A stretch of DNA of 64,000 nt from Myxococcota bacterium (GCA_041389495.1 JAWKRT010000001.1:248001-312000), one strand, 5' to 3'; counted from the first letter of the stretch, positions 1-8,488 are shown. Numbers and translations: made by a program. Notes: generated by a model not told the origin, from the sequence alone.

Positions 1-1
1 G

Positions 2-337
2 CGCGGCGACGCGCGCTTCGACGCGCTCGTCGCCGAGCTCGCGCGCGGGCAGATCGAACGCGCGCGCGCGCGCGGCGCGCGCGCGCAGTCCGACCTGCGC
101 GTCATCGGCCAGGCGCAGTGGATCCTCGGCGAGCGCGACGCGGCACTCGCGTCGCTTCGGGCGGCGCTCGAGCGGCCCGGCCCCTACGTGGACGCGATCC
201 GCGCGGAGGTCGCGGCGCTCGAGCGCGAGGCGCGGATCGAAGCGGCGCGCGCGCGCCGCGGCGGTAGTGATGGCGACGACGAAGGAGATCGCGGAAGCGG
301 CAGCGACGCCGCTCCCGACGACCGCGCCCCGCGCTAG
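2..337 (+). CDS. C-terminal fragment of a TPR-like protein (5' end outside window)
   Basis: An open frame runs in from the left edge and stops with TAG at 335-337. The visible part (about 111 residues) is Ala/Arg/Glu-rich helix. It contains a TPR-like block in the middle, with the pattern QAQWILGERDAALASLRAAL and an ERPGP turn. It ends in a low-complexity Gly/Asp/Ser tail. Such helical repeats often form the C-terminus of larger membrane or sulfatase-type proteins, but nothing here shows the main domain, so no function is assigned. Its stop abuts the stop of the convergent TPR lipoprotein gene (TAGCTA across 335-340). Confidence 0.55.
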   Translation, partial: RGDARFDALVAELARGQIERARARGARAQSDLRVIGQAQWILGERDAALASLRAALERPGPYVDAIRAEVAALEREARIEAARARRGGSDGDDEGDRGSGSDAAPDDRAPR

Positions 338-2812
338 CTAGATCTGGCCGCGCAGCGCCGCCAGCTCCTTGCGCGCGGCCGCGGCGTCGGGGAAGTCCTC
401 GCCGAGGTCGAGCGCCGCGGCGAAGGCCTGCTCGGCCTCCGTCATGCGCTCGAGCTTCGAGAGCGCGAGGCCGAGGTGGTAGTGGATCTCGGCGCGCGGC
501 TGGCCGCGCCGCTCCGCGATCGCGAGCGCGCGCCGGAACTGGTCGGCGGCCTTCTCCGCGTCGTCCTTGCGCAGCAGCACGAAGCCCAGCGTGTCGACGA
601 CACCCGCCTCTTCGGGGAGCGCCTCGGACGCCTGTCGCGCGAGCAGCAGCGCGCGGTCGAGGTCGCTGTGCGCCTTCGCGAGCAGGAACGCGAGGTCGTT
701 CTTGAGGATGGGCAGGTCGACGCCGCCCGAGAGCGCCTGCTCGTACGAGTAGCGCGCCATCGCTTCGTTCCCGACGCGGTAGTAGAGGCGGCCCATCAGC
801 CCCTGCCGCGAGGCCGGGAGCTCGAGCGACGGCGTGTCCTTCGTCATCTCCGTGATCGCGCGCGACGCGTCCTCCTTCGTCGGGTGGAGCTGCACGGCGA
901 GCTCGAGCGCGCCCGCGAGCTTCGGCTCGACGTCGAGCACCTCGACGACGGTCGCGCGCGCTCCCTCGATGTCGCCCTTCGCGGCCTCGATGCGCGCCTG
1001 CAGGAGCAGCACGGGGCCGAGCGGGTTGCCGTGCTCGCGCGCGAATGCGACCGAGCGCGCGACCGGCGCCAGCGCGCGCTCGGGCGTCCCGGCGGCGCTC
1101 TCGAACGCGACGAGGGCCTCGAGCAGCTCGGGCGAGTTCGGGGCGTCGGCGAGCGCGCGCGCGAAGCCGCCGCGCAGCCGCTCGCGTTGCGCGGGCGCGC
1201 GGCCCTCGCGCGCGAACAGCTCGAGCACCGCGGTCTGCGGCGGGTCCGGGAGGTCGACCACGTTCTCGAGGATGCGCCGCCCGACGGCCGGGGCCGCCGT
1301 CTCGTAGAGGCAGCGCGCATAGAGCGCGCGCTCGAGCGGCGCGAGCGCGGCGCGGCGCTGCACGCGCTCGAAGAGCTGTCGCGCCTTCGCGTAGGCGTGG
1401 TCGTCGTGGAGCGCGCGCGCGAGCTTGCGCAGCGTGAGGAGGTCGGGCTCCTTCGAGAGCGCGACGATGCGCTCGAGCGCCGCGCGCGCGCCGCTCGCGT
1501 CGCCCGCCATCGCGTGGGCGTCGGCGAGCACGCGCTGCGCCTGCAGGTTCTCGTCGGCGCCGGGCAGCTCGGCGAGCACCTGGAGTGCGAGCTCGGGCCG
1601 TCGCGAGCGCAGCCAGCCCCACGCCGTCATGACGGCCGTCTCGGGCGAGTCCGGGAAGCGCGCCTGCAGCTTCGCGATCGTCTCGAGCGACGCCTTGTGC
1701 CGGCCCAGCATGCTCTGATGGCGCGCGATCTCGGCGAGCAGCGTGGCGTCGTCGAGGCCGCTCTCGAGCTTGCTCTCGAGGTACGGGATCGACTTGCGCA
1801 TGCCGCGCTTGCGCCGCACGAACTGCGCCATCCGCACGTAGGGCTCCGTCTCGTCGGGGAAGCGCGCGATCAGCCGCTCGTAGACGAGCGCCGGGCGGCG
1901 GTCGGTGGCCGCGTACAGGGCGGCCAGCTCCTCCCAGCTCTCGTAGCGGTCGGGGACGAGCTCGATCTTGCGCTCGAGCGCCCACTCCGAGAGCGCGGGC
2001 CGGTGATCGCGCTCGCCGAGCTCCTGCGCGCGTTCGAGGATCTCGAACTCCTCGCGCGGGAGATCGAGCGCGCGCAGCCTCTCGCTCGCTTCGCGCAGCG
2101 CGGCCTCGCCGTCGTCCGCGTGGCCCGGCCACGCGCTCGCGATCCGCGCGCGCTCCGCGAGCGCGCGCCACGCCCGGTCGGGGTCGAGCTCCGCATAGCG
2201 AGCGAGCTGCGCGAGCGCGTCCTCGAAGACGGAGTCGGGCGGCGTCTCGCCGTTGATCACGAAGTCGCGGATCAGCGCCGTCTTCGCGCGCGCGAGCTGC
2301 CAGTGCGCCTGCGGCAGCGACGGCTCGAGCTCGACGGCGCGCTCGGCGTGCTCGATCGCGGCGAACGGCTCGACGTCGGCGAGCGCGAGCTCGGACTGAC
2401 CGATCGGCCCCCACGCGCTCCCGGGCGCGCGGTCGACGACGTCGGCGACGAGGGCGCGCGCTTCGTCGCGATCCTCGTCGAGCTGCAGCGAAGCGAGCCC
2501 GATCGCGGCCTCGTAGCGCGTGGGATCGATGCGCCACGCCTCGCCGAAGTAGAAGCGCGCGTCGGCGAGGTCGCCCTTCAGGACGAGGAGTGCGCCGATG
2601 CGCTCGCACACGTTCGCGTCGTCGGGCGCGAGCTTGAGCGCGCTGTTCAGGTCGATCAGCGCCTCGTCGAGGCGGCCCGCGGCGAGGTGCTCCTCCGCCT
2701 GCGCGACGTGCGCGGCGGCGCGGTCGCTGCCGCTCCCGCAGCCGGCGGAGGCCGCGAGCGCGCCCGCCAGGCAGGCGGCCGCCGCGGCGGTGCGCATCGC
2801 TCGCATCCGCAT
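338..2812 (-). CDS. TPR-repeat lipoprotein (second gene of PEP-CTERM-linked pair)
   Basis: This 824-residue protein starts with a basic n-region, an Ala-rich h-region and a lipobox ending in SAGC (Cys about residue 24), so it is probably a lipoprotein. The rest is almost entirely tetratricopeptide helices, with recurring A..L, P.....W and LG.A patterns. ATG at 2812 is chosen because the signal peptide begins there; ATGs at 2806 and 2797 are possible alternatives. It lies 13 nt downstream of another TPR lipoprotein gene on the same strand, so the two are probably one operon. Large TPR lipoproteins of this kind (PrsT-like) accompany PEP-CTERM/exosortase loci, where they are thought to scaffold export or assembly of matrix proteins. 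That role is inferred from context. Confidence 0.8.
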   Translation of the reverse strand: MRMRAMRTAAAAACLAGALAASAGCGSGSDRAAAHVAQAEEHLAAGRLDEALIDLNSALKLAPDDANVCERIGALLVLKGDLADARFYFGEAWRIDPTRYEAAIGLASLQLDEDRDEARALVADVVDRAPGSAWGPIGQSELALADVEPFAAIEHAERAVELEPSLPQAHWQLARAKTALIRDFVINGETPPDSVFEDALAQLARYAELDPDRAWRALAERARIASAWPGHADDGEAALREASERLRALDLPREEFEILERAQELGERDHRPALSEWALERKIELVPDRYESWEELAALYAATDRRPALVYERLIARFPDETEPYVRMAQFVRRKRGMRKSIPYLESKLESGLDDATLLAEIARHQSMLGRHKASLETIAKLQARFPDSPETAVMTAWGWLRSRRPELALQVLAELPGADENLQAQRVLADAHAMAGDASGARAALERIVALSKEPDLLTLRKLARALHDDHAYAKARQLFERVQRRAALAPLERALYARCLYETAAPAVGRRILENVVDLPDPPQTAVLELFAREGRAPAQRERLRGGFARALADAPNSPELLEALVAFESAAGTPERALAPVARSVAFAREHGNPLGPVLLLQARIEAAKGDIEGARATVVEVLDVEPKLAGALELAVQLHPTKEDASRAITEMTKDTPSLELPASRQGLMGRLYYRVGNEAMARYSYEQALSGGVDLPILKNDLAFLLAKAHSDLDRALLLARQASEALPEEAGVVDTLGFVLLRKDDAEKAADQFRRALAIAERRGQPRAEIHYHLGLALSKLERMTEAEQAFAAALDLGEDFPDAAAARKELAALRGQI

Positions 2813-2825
2813 CACGACGCGCGCG

Positions 2826-5225
2826 CTACAGCAGCTTCTCGAGGCGCGAGATCTCGGCGGTCGCGGCGGCCGCGTCGGCGAAGCCGTCCTTCGCGACCGC
2901 GCGGCGCAGCGTCGCGATGGCGTCGGTCGTCGACCCCTGCTGCGCGAGCGCGAGCCCGAGGTGGTAGAGGCGCGACGGCGACTCGCCGTGCTGCTCGATG
3001 GCGCGCTGGAAGACCGTGACCGCGGTGTTCGCCTCGCCGCGCTTGAGGTGCACCCAGCCGAGCGTGTCGCTCGTGACGGGCCCCGGCGCGACGCGCGCCG
3101 CTCGCCCGGCGAGCTCGAGCGCGAGGTCGAGGTCGCCGCCGCTCTCCGCGAGCAGGAACGCGAGGTCGTTGCACGCGCCCGCGTTCGCGGGCGACACCTC
3201 GACCGCCTTGCGCAGCCGTGCGATCGCGTCCTCGCGGTCGCCGAGCGCGAGCGTCGCCTGCGCGCCGCGGTAGAGCAGCTCGCCGTCGTGCGGGTCGAGC
3301 TCGGCCGCGCGATCGAACGCGGCGCGCGCCTCCGCATAGCTTCCCGACGCGAGCGCGACGCTGCCGAGCCCCTCGTGCGCGCTCGCGAGCTCCGGGTCGA
3401 GCGCGGCGGCGGCCTCGAAGGCGGCCTTCGCGTCGGCGACGCGTCGCTCGCGGAGCAGCACGCGGCCCTCGAGGTCGCGGAGCGCGGCCGTCTCGCCGGC
3501 GGCGATCTCGCGCCGGACGAGTGCGAGCGCGTCGCCCGAGCGGCCCGCGTCGATCAGGTCCCCGACGAGGGCGCGCAGGAGCTCCGGGCTCGCGGCGGCC
3601 TCGCGCGAGTCGCGGCGCGCCGCCTCGAGCTGCGCGATGGCGGCCGCCGGGCCGTCCCGGTGCGCGGCGAGGTTCGCGAGCTCGATGCGCGCGACGACCG
3701 CCTGGCCCGGTCGGCGCTGCAGGTCCTCGAGCGTCTTCTGCGCCGCGTCGAGCTTGCCCTCGGCGATCGCCGAGCGCGCGGAGATCACGTGGGCCTCGGG
3801 GCCGCCGAAGGGCCGCGACTGGATCTGGCGGTTCGCGAAGTCGAGCGCGGCCGGGTACTCGGCGTTCGCGTAGTGGATCTGCGCGAGTCGCAGCGCGGCG
3901 TCGCTGCGCTTCTCGTCGTTGCGCACGGCCTCGCGGAACTCGGCGCGCGCGCGCGTCTCGTCGCCGAGCTGCTCGGCGGCGAGGCCGGCGAGGTAGCGCG
4001 CGCCCGCGTTGTTGGGCCAGCGCCGCATGCCCTGCTCGAACAGCGCGAGCGCCTCCTTCGGCTTGCCCTCCGAGAGCGCGATGCTGCCGTTCAAGAGCTG
4101 GGCGTAGGCGGGCTCGGAGAGCTCGCTCGCGATCTCGCGCGCGCGGTCGAGGTCGCCCTCGGCCACGAGCAGGTCGGCGAGCTCGAAGCGCATCGCCTCC
4201 GACGCGTTCGGCATGCGCTCCATCGCCTGCTCGAGCGCCTGCCGCGCGAGCGCGTGCTCGCCCGTGCCGCGGCGGAAGTTGCTCATGGCGCGCCACGCGT
4301 CGGCCGTGTCGAAGAGCTCGACCATCTCGGTCATCACCGCGGTCGCGCCCGCGACGTCGCCCTTCATCAGGAGCAGGTCCGAGAGCCGCACGCGCAGCGA
4401 CGGGTCCTCGGGCGTCTCCTCGACGGCCGCGCGCCACAGCGCCGCGGCGTCGTCGATGCGACCGGTCGCGACGAAGAACTCCGAAGCGTGCGAGCGCACC
4501 TCGGGGTTGCTCGGGAAGCGCTCGAGGCAGTCGCGCTGCACGGCGAGCGCTTCGTCGTCGCGCTCCGTCTTCGCGTAGAAGAACACGAGTGCCGCGCACG
4601 AGCCGGCGGCGAGCGACGGGTCGCTCTGCTCCTGCGCCATGTCGCGCAGCGCGATCTGCAGCTGCTCGGCGTCGTCGAAGCGCTCGAGGTCGATCAGCGC
4701 TCCCGTCTTGAGCGAGATGGCGCGGAGGTCCTTCGCGTCGAGCTCGAGCAGGTGGTCGGCGTCGACGAGCGCGTCCTCCGGCTTCGCCGACGAGAGGTTG
4801 CCCTGCGCGCGGCTGTAGAGCGCGGGCTTGTTGTCGGGGTCGATCGCGAGCACGCGGTCGGCCGCGCGCACGGCTTCGGCGTAGTCCTCGGTGCCGAGCA
4901 GCGTCGTCGCGAGCAGGATGCCGGCGGGCAGCGCGTACTGCTCGGCCTCGGCGGCCTTGTTGAGCGGCCAGATGGCGAGGCTGCGCCGGCCCGTCTGCAC
5001 GAGCGCGAGACCGAGCCGGAAGTTGACCTCGGGGTTCGAGGCGTTCGTCGTCACGAGGCCGCGCAGCGGCTCGATCGACTCCTCGAACTTCCCCGCCTCC
5101 TGGAGAGTGCGGATCTCGGCGAGCCGCGACTCGAGATCGCCTCCGCAGGCGAGGCTCGTCGCGAGCGCGAGGCCGGCGAGGAGGTGGGAGATGCCGACGC
5201 GACGGGGGGTGCGGCCTCGGGACAT
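2826..5225 (-). CDS. TPR-repeat lipoprotein, PrsT-like
   Basis: This 799-residue protein has a clear type II signal (hydrophobic LLAGLALA stretch, lipobox SLAC, Cys about 27) followed by TPR arrays over the whole length. The ATG at 5225 places the signal peptide at the N-terminus and follows a GAGG at modest distance. It is divergent from the PEP-CTERM gene across a 506-bp regulatory region that holds a sigma-54-like site in its own orientation (5351-5366). Large TPR lipoproteins (PrsT family) are common partners of PEP-CTERM/exosortase systems. The family placement rests on size, lipobox, TPR content and neighbour, not on a profile search. The last 75 residues resemble the C-terminus of the downstream TPR gene, which suggests an old duplication. 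Confidence 0.8.
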   Translation of the reverse strand: MSRGRTPRRVGISHLLAGLALATSLACGGDLESRLAEIRTLQEAGKFEESIEPLRGLVTTNASNPEVNFRLGLALVQTGRRSLAIWPLNKAAEAEQYALPAGILLATTLLGTEDYAEAVRAADRVLAIDPDNKPALYSRAQGNLSSAKPEDALVDADHLLELDAKDLRAISLKTGALIDLERFDDAEQLQIALRDMAQEQSDPSLAAGSCAALVFFYAKTERDDEALAVQRDCLERFPSNPEVRSHASEFFVATGRIDDAAALWRAAVEETPEDPSLRVRLSDLLLMKGDVAGATAVMTEMVELFDTADAWRAMSNFRRGTGEHALARQALEQAMERMPNASEAMRFELADLLVAEGDLDRAREIASELSEPAYAQLLNGSIALSEGKPKEALALFEQGMRRWPNNAGARYLAGLAAEQLGDETRARAEFREAVRNDEKRSDAALRLAQIHYANAEYPAALDFANRQIQSRPFGGPEAHVISARSAIAEGKLDAAQKTLEDLQRRPGQAVVARIELANLAAHRDGPAAAIAQLEAARRDSREAAASPELLRALVGDLIDAGRSGDALALVRREIAAGETAALRDLEGRVLLRERRVADAKAAFEAAAALDPELASAHEGLGSVALASGSYAEARAAFDRAAELDPHDGELLYRGAQATLALGDREDAIARLRKAVEVSPANAGACNDLAFLLAESGGDLDLALELAGRAARVAPGPVTSDTLGWVHLKRGEANTAVTVFQRAIEQHGESPSRLYHLGLALAQQGSTTDAIATLRRAVAKDGFADAAAATAEISRLEKLL

Positions 5226-5350
5226 AGCTTCGGGAGCCTCCGGATGGACGAGGTCGCGGGCGGGGGGTGCGCGGGGGCTCGCTGCCCTCGTCGCGCGCGT
5301 CGCGGCGACCGAACCTCTCTCGATCCCATTCGAGGGGGCCGGGATCGTAA

Positions 5351-5366
5351 TGCGAACCCCGTGCCC
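5351..5366 (-). promoter_or_regulatory. Candidate divergent sigma-54 promoter for the TPR operon
   Basis: Read on the minus strand this is GGGCACGGGGTTCGCA. It matches 10 of the 12 defined positions of the sigma-54 consensus TGGCACG-N4-TTGCA, including the obligatory GG and GC 12 bp apart. A transcript would start near 5340, about 115 nt before the ATG at 5225. GG-N10-GC can arise by chance in GC-rich DNA, so support comes mainly from the paired element at 5613. Confidence 0.45.
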
Positions 5367-5481
5367 CACCAAACGTTCGCGGAGCTCTCGCTCCGGTGGG
5401 CGTGGGTGTCCCGGCGCGCGCGGAAAGTGAAGAAATCTCGCCGGGATCCTCGGCGGGGCGGCGGCCCGATCGACGCTCGGG

Positions 5482-5495
5482 GGAATCCGGATTCC
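5482..5495. promoter_or_regulatory. 14-bp perfect palindrome, candidate activator site
   Basis: GGAATCCGGATTCC is a perfect palindrome about 120 bp upstream of the -24/-12 element of the PEP-CTERM gene. That is the usual distance for an upstream activating sequence bound by a sigma-54 enhancer-binding protein dimer. An AT-rich GAAAAGTTTTC element just downstream could provide bending. The binding protein is unknown. Confidence 0.4.
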
Positions 5496-5612
5496 GTCGA
5501 GTGGAAAAGTTTTCTCCCGAGCTGCGGTCGGAGCGGCCACGCAGGGTGGGGGGAGATATGGAAAATCGTTCGATATCAGTGACTTGGGGGCCTCGTGCGG
5601 GGGGTGCCCCCC

Positions 5613-5628
5613 TGGCACCGGGCTTGCA
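5613..5628 (+). promoter_or_regulatory. Sigma-54 (-24/-12) promoter of the PEP-CTERM gene
   Basis: The sequence TGGCACCGGGCTTGCA matches the RpoN consensus (TGGCAC-N5-TTGCA) at every defined position, with GG and GC 12 bp apart. The predicted start is near 5639, which gives a leader of about 93 nt before the ATG at 5732. RpoN control of PEP-CTERM genes has been reported in exosortase systems that carry the PrsK/PrsR regulators, so the site fits established knowledge of the family. Confidence 0.75.
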
Positions 5629-5664
5629 CCTACCGCCGTCGATCGTCCCGCGTGCCGGCGCGGA

Positions 5665-5682
5665 TCGAGCCGATCGGCTCGA
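5665..5682 (+). promoter_or_regulatory. 18-bp perfect palindrome in the PEP-CTERM leader
   Basis: TCGAGCCGATCGGCTCGA is a perfect 18-bp palindrome. It lies between the predicted transcript start (about 5639) and the ATG at 5732. In RNA it would fold into a 7-bp stem with a GAUC loop. It may stabilise or regulate the leader, or it may be a DNA operator; the sequence alone cannot decide. Confidence 0.45.
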
Positions 5683-5731
5683 CACCGGTGGCAGGCGGGG
5701 CGGCATCGTCAACCAGAGGGAAGCTGAGACC

Positions 5732-6664
5732 ATGAGATTAGTTGCATTAGTTGCTACGGCCCTGCTGGTCGCGGGGAGCGCGTCTGCGAACGTGTTCGAC
5801 CCGGCCGGCAGCTTCCTCGACATCCGCATCGGCGGTCTCGCCGGTAAGCCCCTCCAGGGCAACGCGCAGGCCACCGGCCGCGCGGTGCTCACGGGCGGCG
5901 CGGGTTCCGAGGTCATCGCAGAGGCTGGTATGGGAATGGGTCAGCCCAATCTCTTCCAGTCGTTCCAGTTCAGCCCCGGTGCGAACTTCTTCACCGGCAC
6001 GCCGAACATCACCGACCTGTTCCTGACGGTCCAGAACGGCACGGGCACCTTCACGCAGGGTGGCACGCGCGGCTCGTTCCAGGGGAACACCTTCTGCGCG
6101 GCGGGCTGCTTCGGCGGCACGGCCCCGCTCAAGGGTCAGTCGGTCGTCGAGATCCTGGGCTTCCTCAACGCCCCCGTTCCGCTCAGCGCCGTCGGCGCCG
6201 GCGGCACCGCCACGTCGTTCATCGGCGCCATCCCGGCGACGATCATCGTCGAGGGTGCGCAGTGGGGCACGGGCTCGGTCCAGATCACGAACATCGCCAC
6301 GAACATCATCTCGATCACGAGCGGTCCGCGCGCGGGTCAGACGGGCATCGGCTTCACCCTCCAGGTGACGACGCACGAGGACTCGGTGCCGACGCCGAGC
6401 GGTGAGAATGGTGTGACGGTGGTGACGGTCGCCGGTACGACCTCGTTCTCGCCCACGACCCCGGCCACGGGGACGGCGGGTGTCAACCAGGTCGCCCTGA
6501 TCTCGCCGGTTCACATCAACGTGTCCGACCTCACCAACAACCCGCCGATCCCGGGTCTCGCGGTGCAGGTGCTGCGCTACGTCCCCGAGCCGGGCACCAT
6601 GCTCCTGCTCGGTTCGGCCGTGGCGGGCCTCCTGGTCGTCGGCCGCAAGCGGATGAAGCGCTAG
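5732..6664 (+). CDS. PEP-CTERM surface/exported protein
   Basis: This 310-residue protein has a Sec signal peptide (MRLVALVATALLVAGSASA). Its middle is Gly/Thr/Asn-rich and probably all-beta. It ends in a PEP-CTERM sorting signal: VPEPGT at about 284-289, a hydrophobic helix and an RKRMKR tail. Such proteins are cleaved and anchored or released by exosortase and usually belong to exopolysaccharide matrix or floc formation; no exosortase lies in the window. AGAGGG at 5715-5720 is the probable ribosome site. The first codons (AGA TTA GTT GCA TTA GTT GCT) are AT-rich, unlike the neighbours, and codon use is less GC-biased throughout. This suggests strong expression or a distinct history. The gene has its own sigma-54 promoter and a strong terminator, so it is monocistronic. 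Confidence 0.9.
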   Translation: MRLVALVATALLVAGSASANVFDPAGSFLDIRIGGLAGKPLQGNAQATGRAVLTGGAGSEVIAEAGMGMGQPNLFQSFQFSPGANFFTGTPNITDLFLTVQNGTGTFTQGGTRGSFQGNTFCAAGCFGGTAPLKGQSVVEILGFLNAPVPLSAVGAGGTATSFIGAIPATIIVEGAQWGTGSVQITNIATNIISITSGPRAGQTGIGFTLQVTTHEDSVPTPSGENGVTVVTVAGTTSFSPTTPATGTAGVNQVALISPVHINVSDLTNNPPIPGLAVQVLRYVPEPGTMLLLGSAVAGLLVVGRKRMKR

Positions 6665-6702
6665 AGGGTCTTCGGACCTGGCGCTGCATCTGCGGCATCC
6701 TC

Positions 6703-6736
6703 GGGCGGCCACCTTCGGGTGGCCGCCCTTCTTTTT
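6703..6736 (+). terminator. Rho-independent terminator with UUCG loop
   Basis: An 11-bp perfect stem (GGGCGGCCACC / GGTGGCCGCCC) closes a TTCG tetraloop and is followed by TTCTTTTT. This is a textbook intrinsic terminator 38 nt after the PEP-CTERM stop codon. A small GGTC-TTCG-GACC hairpin lies just before it at 6667-6678. Confidence 0.93.
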
Positions 6737-6778
6737 GGCGCTCGCATCACCTCCACCGCTGGCCGAAGCCGCTCTCCG

Positions 6779-8488
6779 ATGACCGCTGCCACACTCACAC
6801 GTTCGGGCTCGCGCGGGCGCGCGGACGGCTGGCTCTTCGGCGCCGTTCCGGATGCCCTGCTCGGCTGCGGCATCGGCTACCTGCTGGCCGTCGCAGTGCA
6901 GGTGGCGGTCGGCGGCGACCTCGTGCGCTTCGTGCCGGGCGGGCTCCTCATCCTGCTCTTCGCGGTGCCCCACTACGGCGCGACGCTCGTGCGCGTCTAC
7001 GAGTCGGCCGACGACCGCGCGAAGTACCGGCTCTTCGCCGTGCACGCGACGCTGGCCCTGGTGCTCGCGCTCGCCGTCGGCTCCCACTCGCCGCTCGTCG
7101 GCTCGCTCCTGCTCACCGTCTACCTGACGTGGAGCCCGTGGCACTACACGGGCCAGAACTACGGCGTCGCGCTGATGATGCTCGCGCGGCGCGGCATCGC
7201 CGTCGCGCCGGTGACGAAGCGGCTGATCTACGCGTCGTTCGTCGCCTCCTATCTGCTCACGTTCCTGGCCATCCACGGCGCGCGCCCGGCCGCGAGCTAC
7301 GCGCCCATCGACTACGCGGGCGCGCTCTACCGGATGCTGCCGCTCGGCATCCCGACCGCCGTCGTCGACCCGCTGCTCGCGGCGGTCGCGGTCGCCTACC
7401 TCGGCCTCCTCGTCGCGACGGCGGTCGCGCTCGTGCGCGCCGGCTCGCTCGCCGCGCTCGTGCCGGGCGCGCTCGTCGTGCTCACGCAGGCGATGTGGTT
7501 CTCCGTGCCCGTGCTCCTGCGGCTCGGCGGCGTCGTCGAGACGTCGCCCGGGCCCGGCAACCCGTTCTCGGCCTACGGCTTCGTGTGGGTCGCCGCCGCG
7601 CACTCGGTCCAGTACCTGTGGATCACGACCTACTACGCGACGGCCCGCGGCGGCCGCGGCCGCGCCGCCTTCCTCGGGAAGTCGGCGCTCGCGGGCTTCG
7701 CGGTCTGGACGCTCCCGGGGCTCGTCTTCGCCCCCGCGCTCCTCGGCGGCGTCAGCTACGACTCCGGCCTCGCGCTGCTCGTCGCCTCGTGCGTGAACCT
7801 CCACCACTTCATCCTGGACGGCGCGATCTGGAAGCTGCGCGACGGCGCGATCGCGCGCGTGCTGCTGCGGTCCGCGCCGGCCGCCGAGGGCGCGGCCGCG
7901 CCGGGCGCGGTGGGCGAGCGCGCGGCCTCGTGGGCGCGCCCGGCCGTCGCGCTCGCGGGCGCCGCGAGCATCGCGATCGCCGCGTTCGCGTTCGTCGAGA
8001 GCGAGTTCGGCTTCTACCGCGCGCTCGCGCGCGGCGACGTCGCGCGGGCCGAGGCGGCGCTCGATCGCTTCGCGTGGATCGGCCGCGACGGCGCCGCGAA
8101 GCGCACCGAGGTCGGGCGCGCGCTCGCGGCCGCCGGCGACTTCGAACGCGCGCGCACGCACCTCGTGCGCAGCATCGAGGTCGAGCCGACGCCGCGCGCG
8201 CAGCAGATGCTCGGCCTCGTCGACGAGCAGCTCGGGCGCTACGAGGACGCGGTCGCCGCCTACGGAGCCGCGATCGCGCTCGACCCCGACGCGGTCGACG
8301 CGCGCGTGCGCCGCGGCCTCGCGCTCGTCGAGCTCGGGCGCGCCGACGAGGCGATCCCCGAGCTCGAGGACGCCGTCGAGCGCGCGCCGCGCGACGATGC
8401 GGCGCGCCGCGCGCTCGCCCGCGCGAAGCTCGCGCTGCGCTCCGGTGCGGAAGTGGAGCAGGGTGTCGGGGGGCCGGCGCTCCCGTAG
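6779..8488 (+). CDS. Polytopic membrane protein with C-terminal TPR domain
   Basis: This protein has 569 residues. About the first 400 form a polytopic membrane domain of roughly ten hydrophobic segments, with conserved-looking histidines and aromatics (PHYGATLVR, WSPWHYTGQNYG, HSVQYLWITTYYA, NLHHFILDG). The last 170 residues carry at least two or three TPR units and probably lie outside the membrane. I do not recognise the family. The His/Trp-rich membrane motifs could bind a metal or lipid head group, but this is speculation. ATG 6779 is preferred because earlier in-frame starts fall in the upstream terminator hairpin. The following sulfatase gene starts 89 nt downstream on the same strand, so the two may form a functional pair. 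Confidence 0.75.
   Translation: MTAATLTRSGSRGRADGWLFGAVPDALLGCGIGYLLAVAVQVAVGGDLVRFVPGGLLILLFAVPHYGATLVRVYESADDRAKYRLFAVHATLALVLALAVGSHSPLVGSLLLTVYLTWSPWHYTGQNYGVALMMLARRGIAVAPVTKRLIYASFVASYLLTFLAIHGARPAASYAPIDYAGALYRMLPLGIPTAVVDPLLAAVAVAYLGLLVATAVALVRAGSLAALVPGALVVLTQAMWFSVPVLLRLGGVVETSPGPGNPFSAYGFVWVAAAHSVQYLWITTYYATARGGRGRAAFLGKSALAGFAVWTLPGLVFAPALLGGVSYDSGLALLVASCVNLHHFILDGAIWKLRDGAIARVLLRSAPAAEGAAAPGAVGERAASWARPAVALAGAASIAIAAFAFVESEFGFYRALARGDVARAEAALDRFAWIGRDGAAKRTEVGRALAAAGDFERARTHLVRSIEVEPTPRAQQMLGLVDEQLGRYEDAVAAYGAAIALDPDAVDARVRRGLALVELGRADEAIPELEDAVERAPRDDAARRALARAKLALRSGAEVEQGVGGPALP

Larger units (their letters stand above)
5226..5731. other. Divergent regulatory region of the TPR and PEP-CTERM genes
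   Basis: This 506-bp non-coding region separates the TPR lipoprotein operon (minus) from the PEP-CTERM gene (plus). It contains one strong plus-strand -24/-12 element, a weaker minus-strand one, a 14-bp palindrome, an AT-rich GAAAAGTTTTC inverted repeat (5504-5514) and an 18-bp palindrome in the PEP-CTERM leader. A smaller nested inverted repeat lies at 5365-5400: CCCACC/GGTGGG enclosing CGGAGC/GCTCCG. The region is visibly less GC-rich than its surroundings. The order of elements (upstream palindrome, AT-rich bend, -24/-12 promoter) is what an enhancer-dependent promoter would look like. Confidence 0.6.

Noticed and set aside
102..2609. Very long plus- and minus-strand open frames opposite the TPR genes (also 2598-5582 and 2812-5916)
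   Set aside because: They are Arg/Ala/Gly-rich shadow frames caused by high GC and lack of stops. They overlap clearly coding TPR genes with signal peptides and show no domain text.
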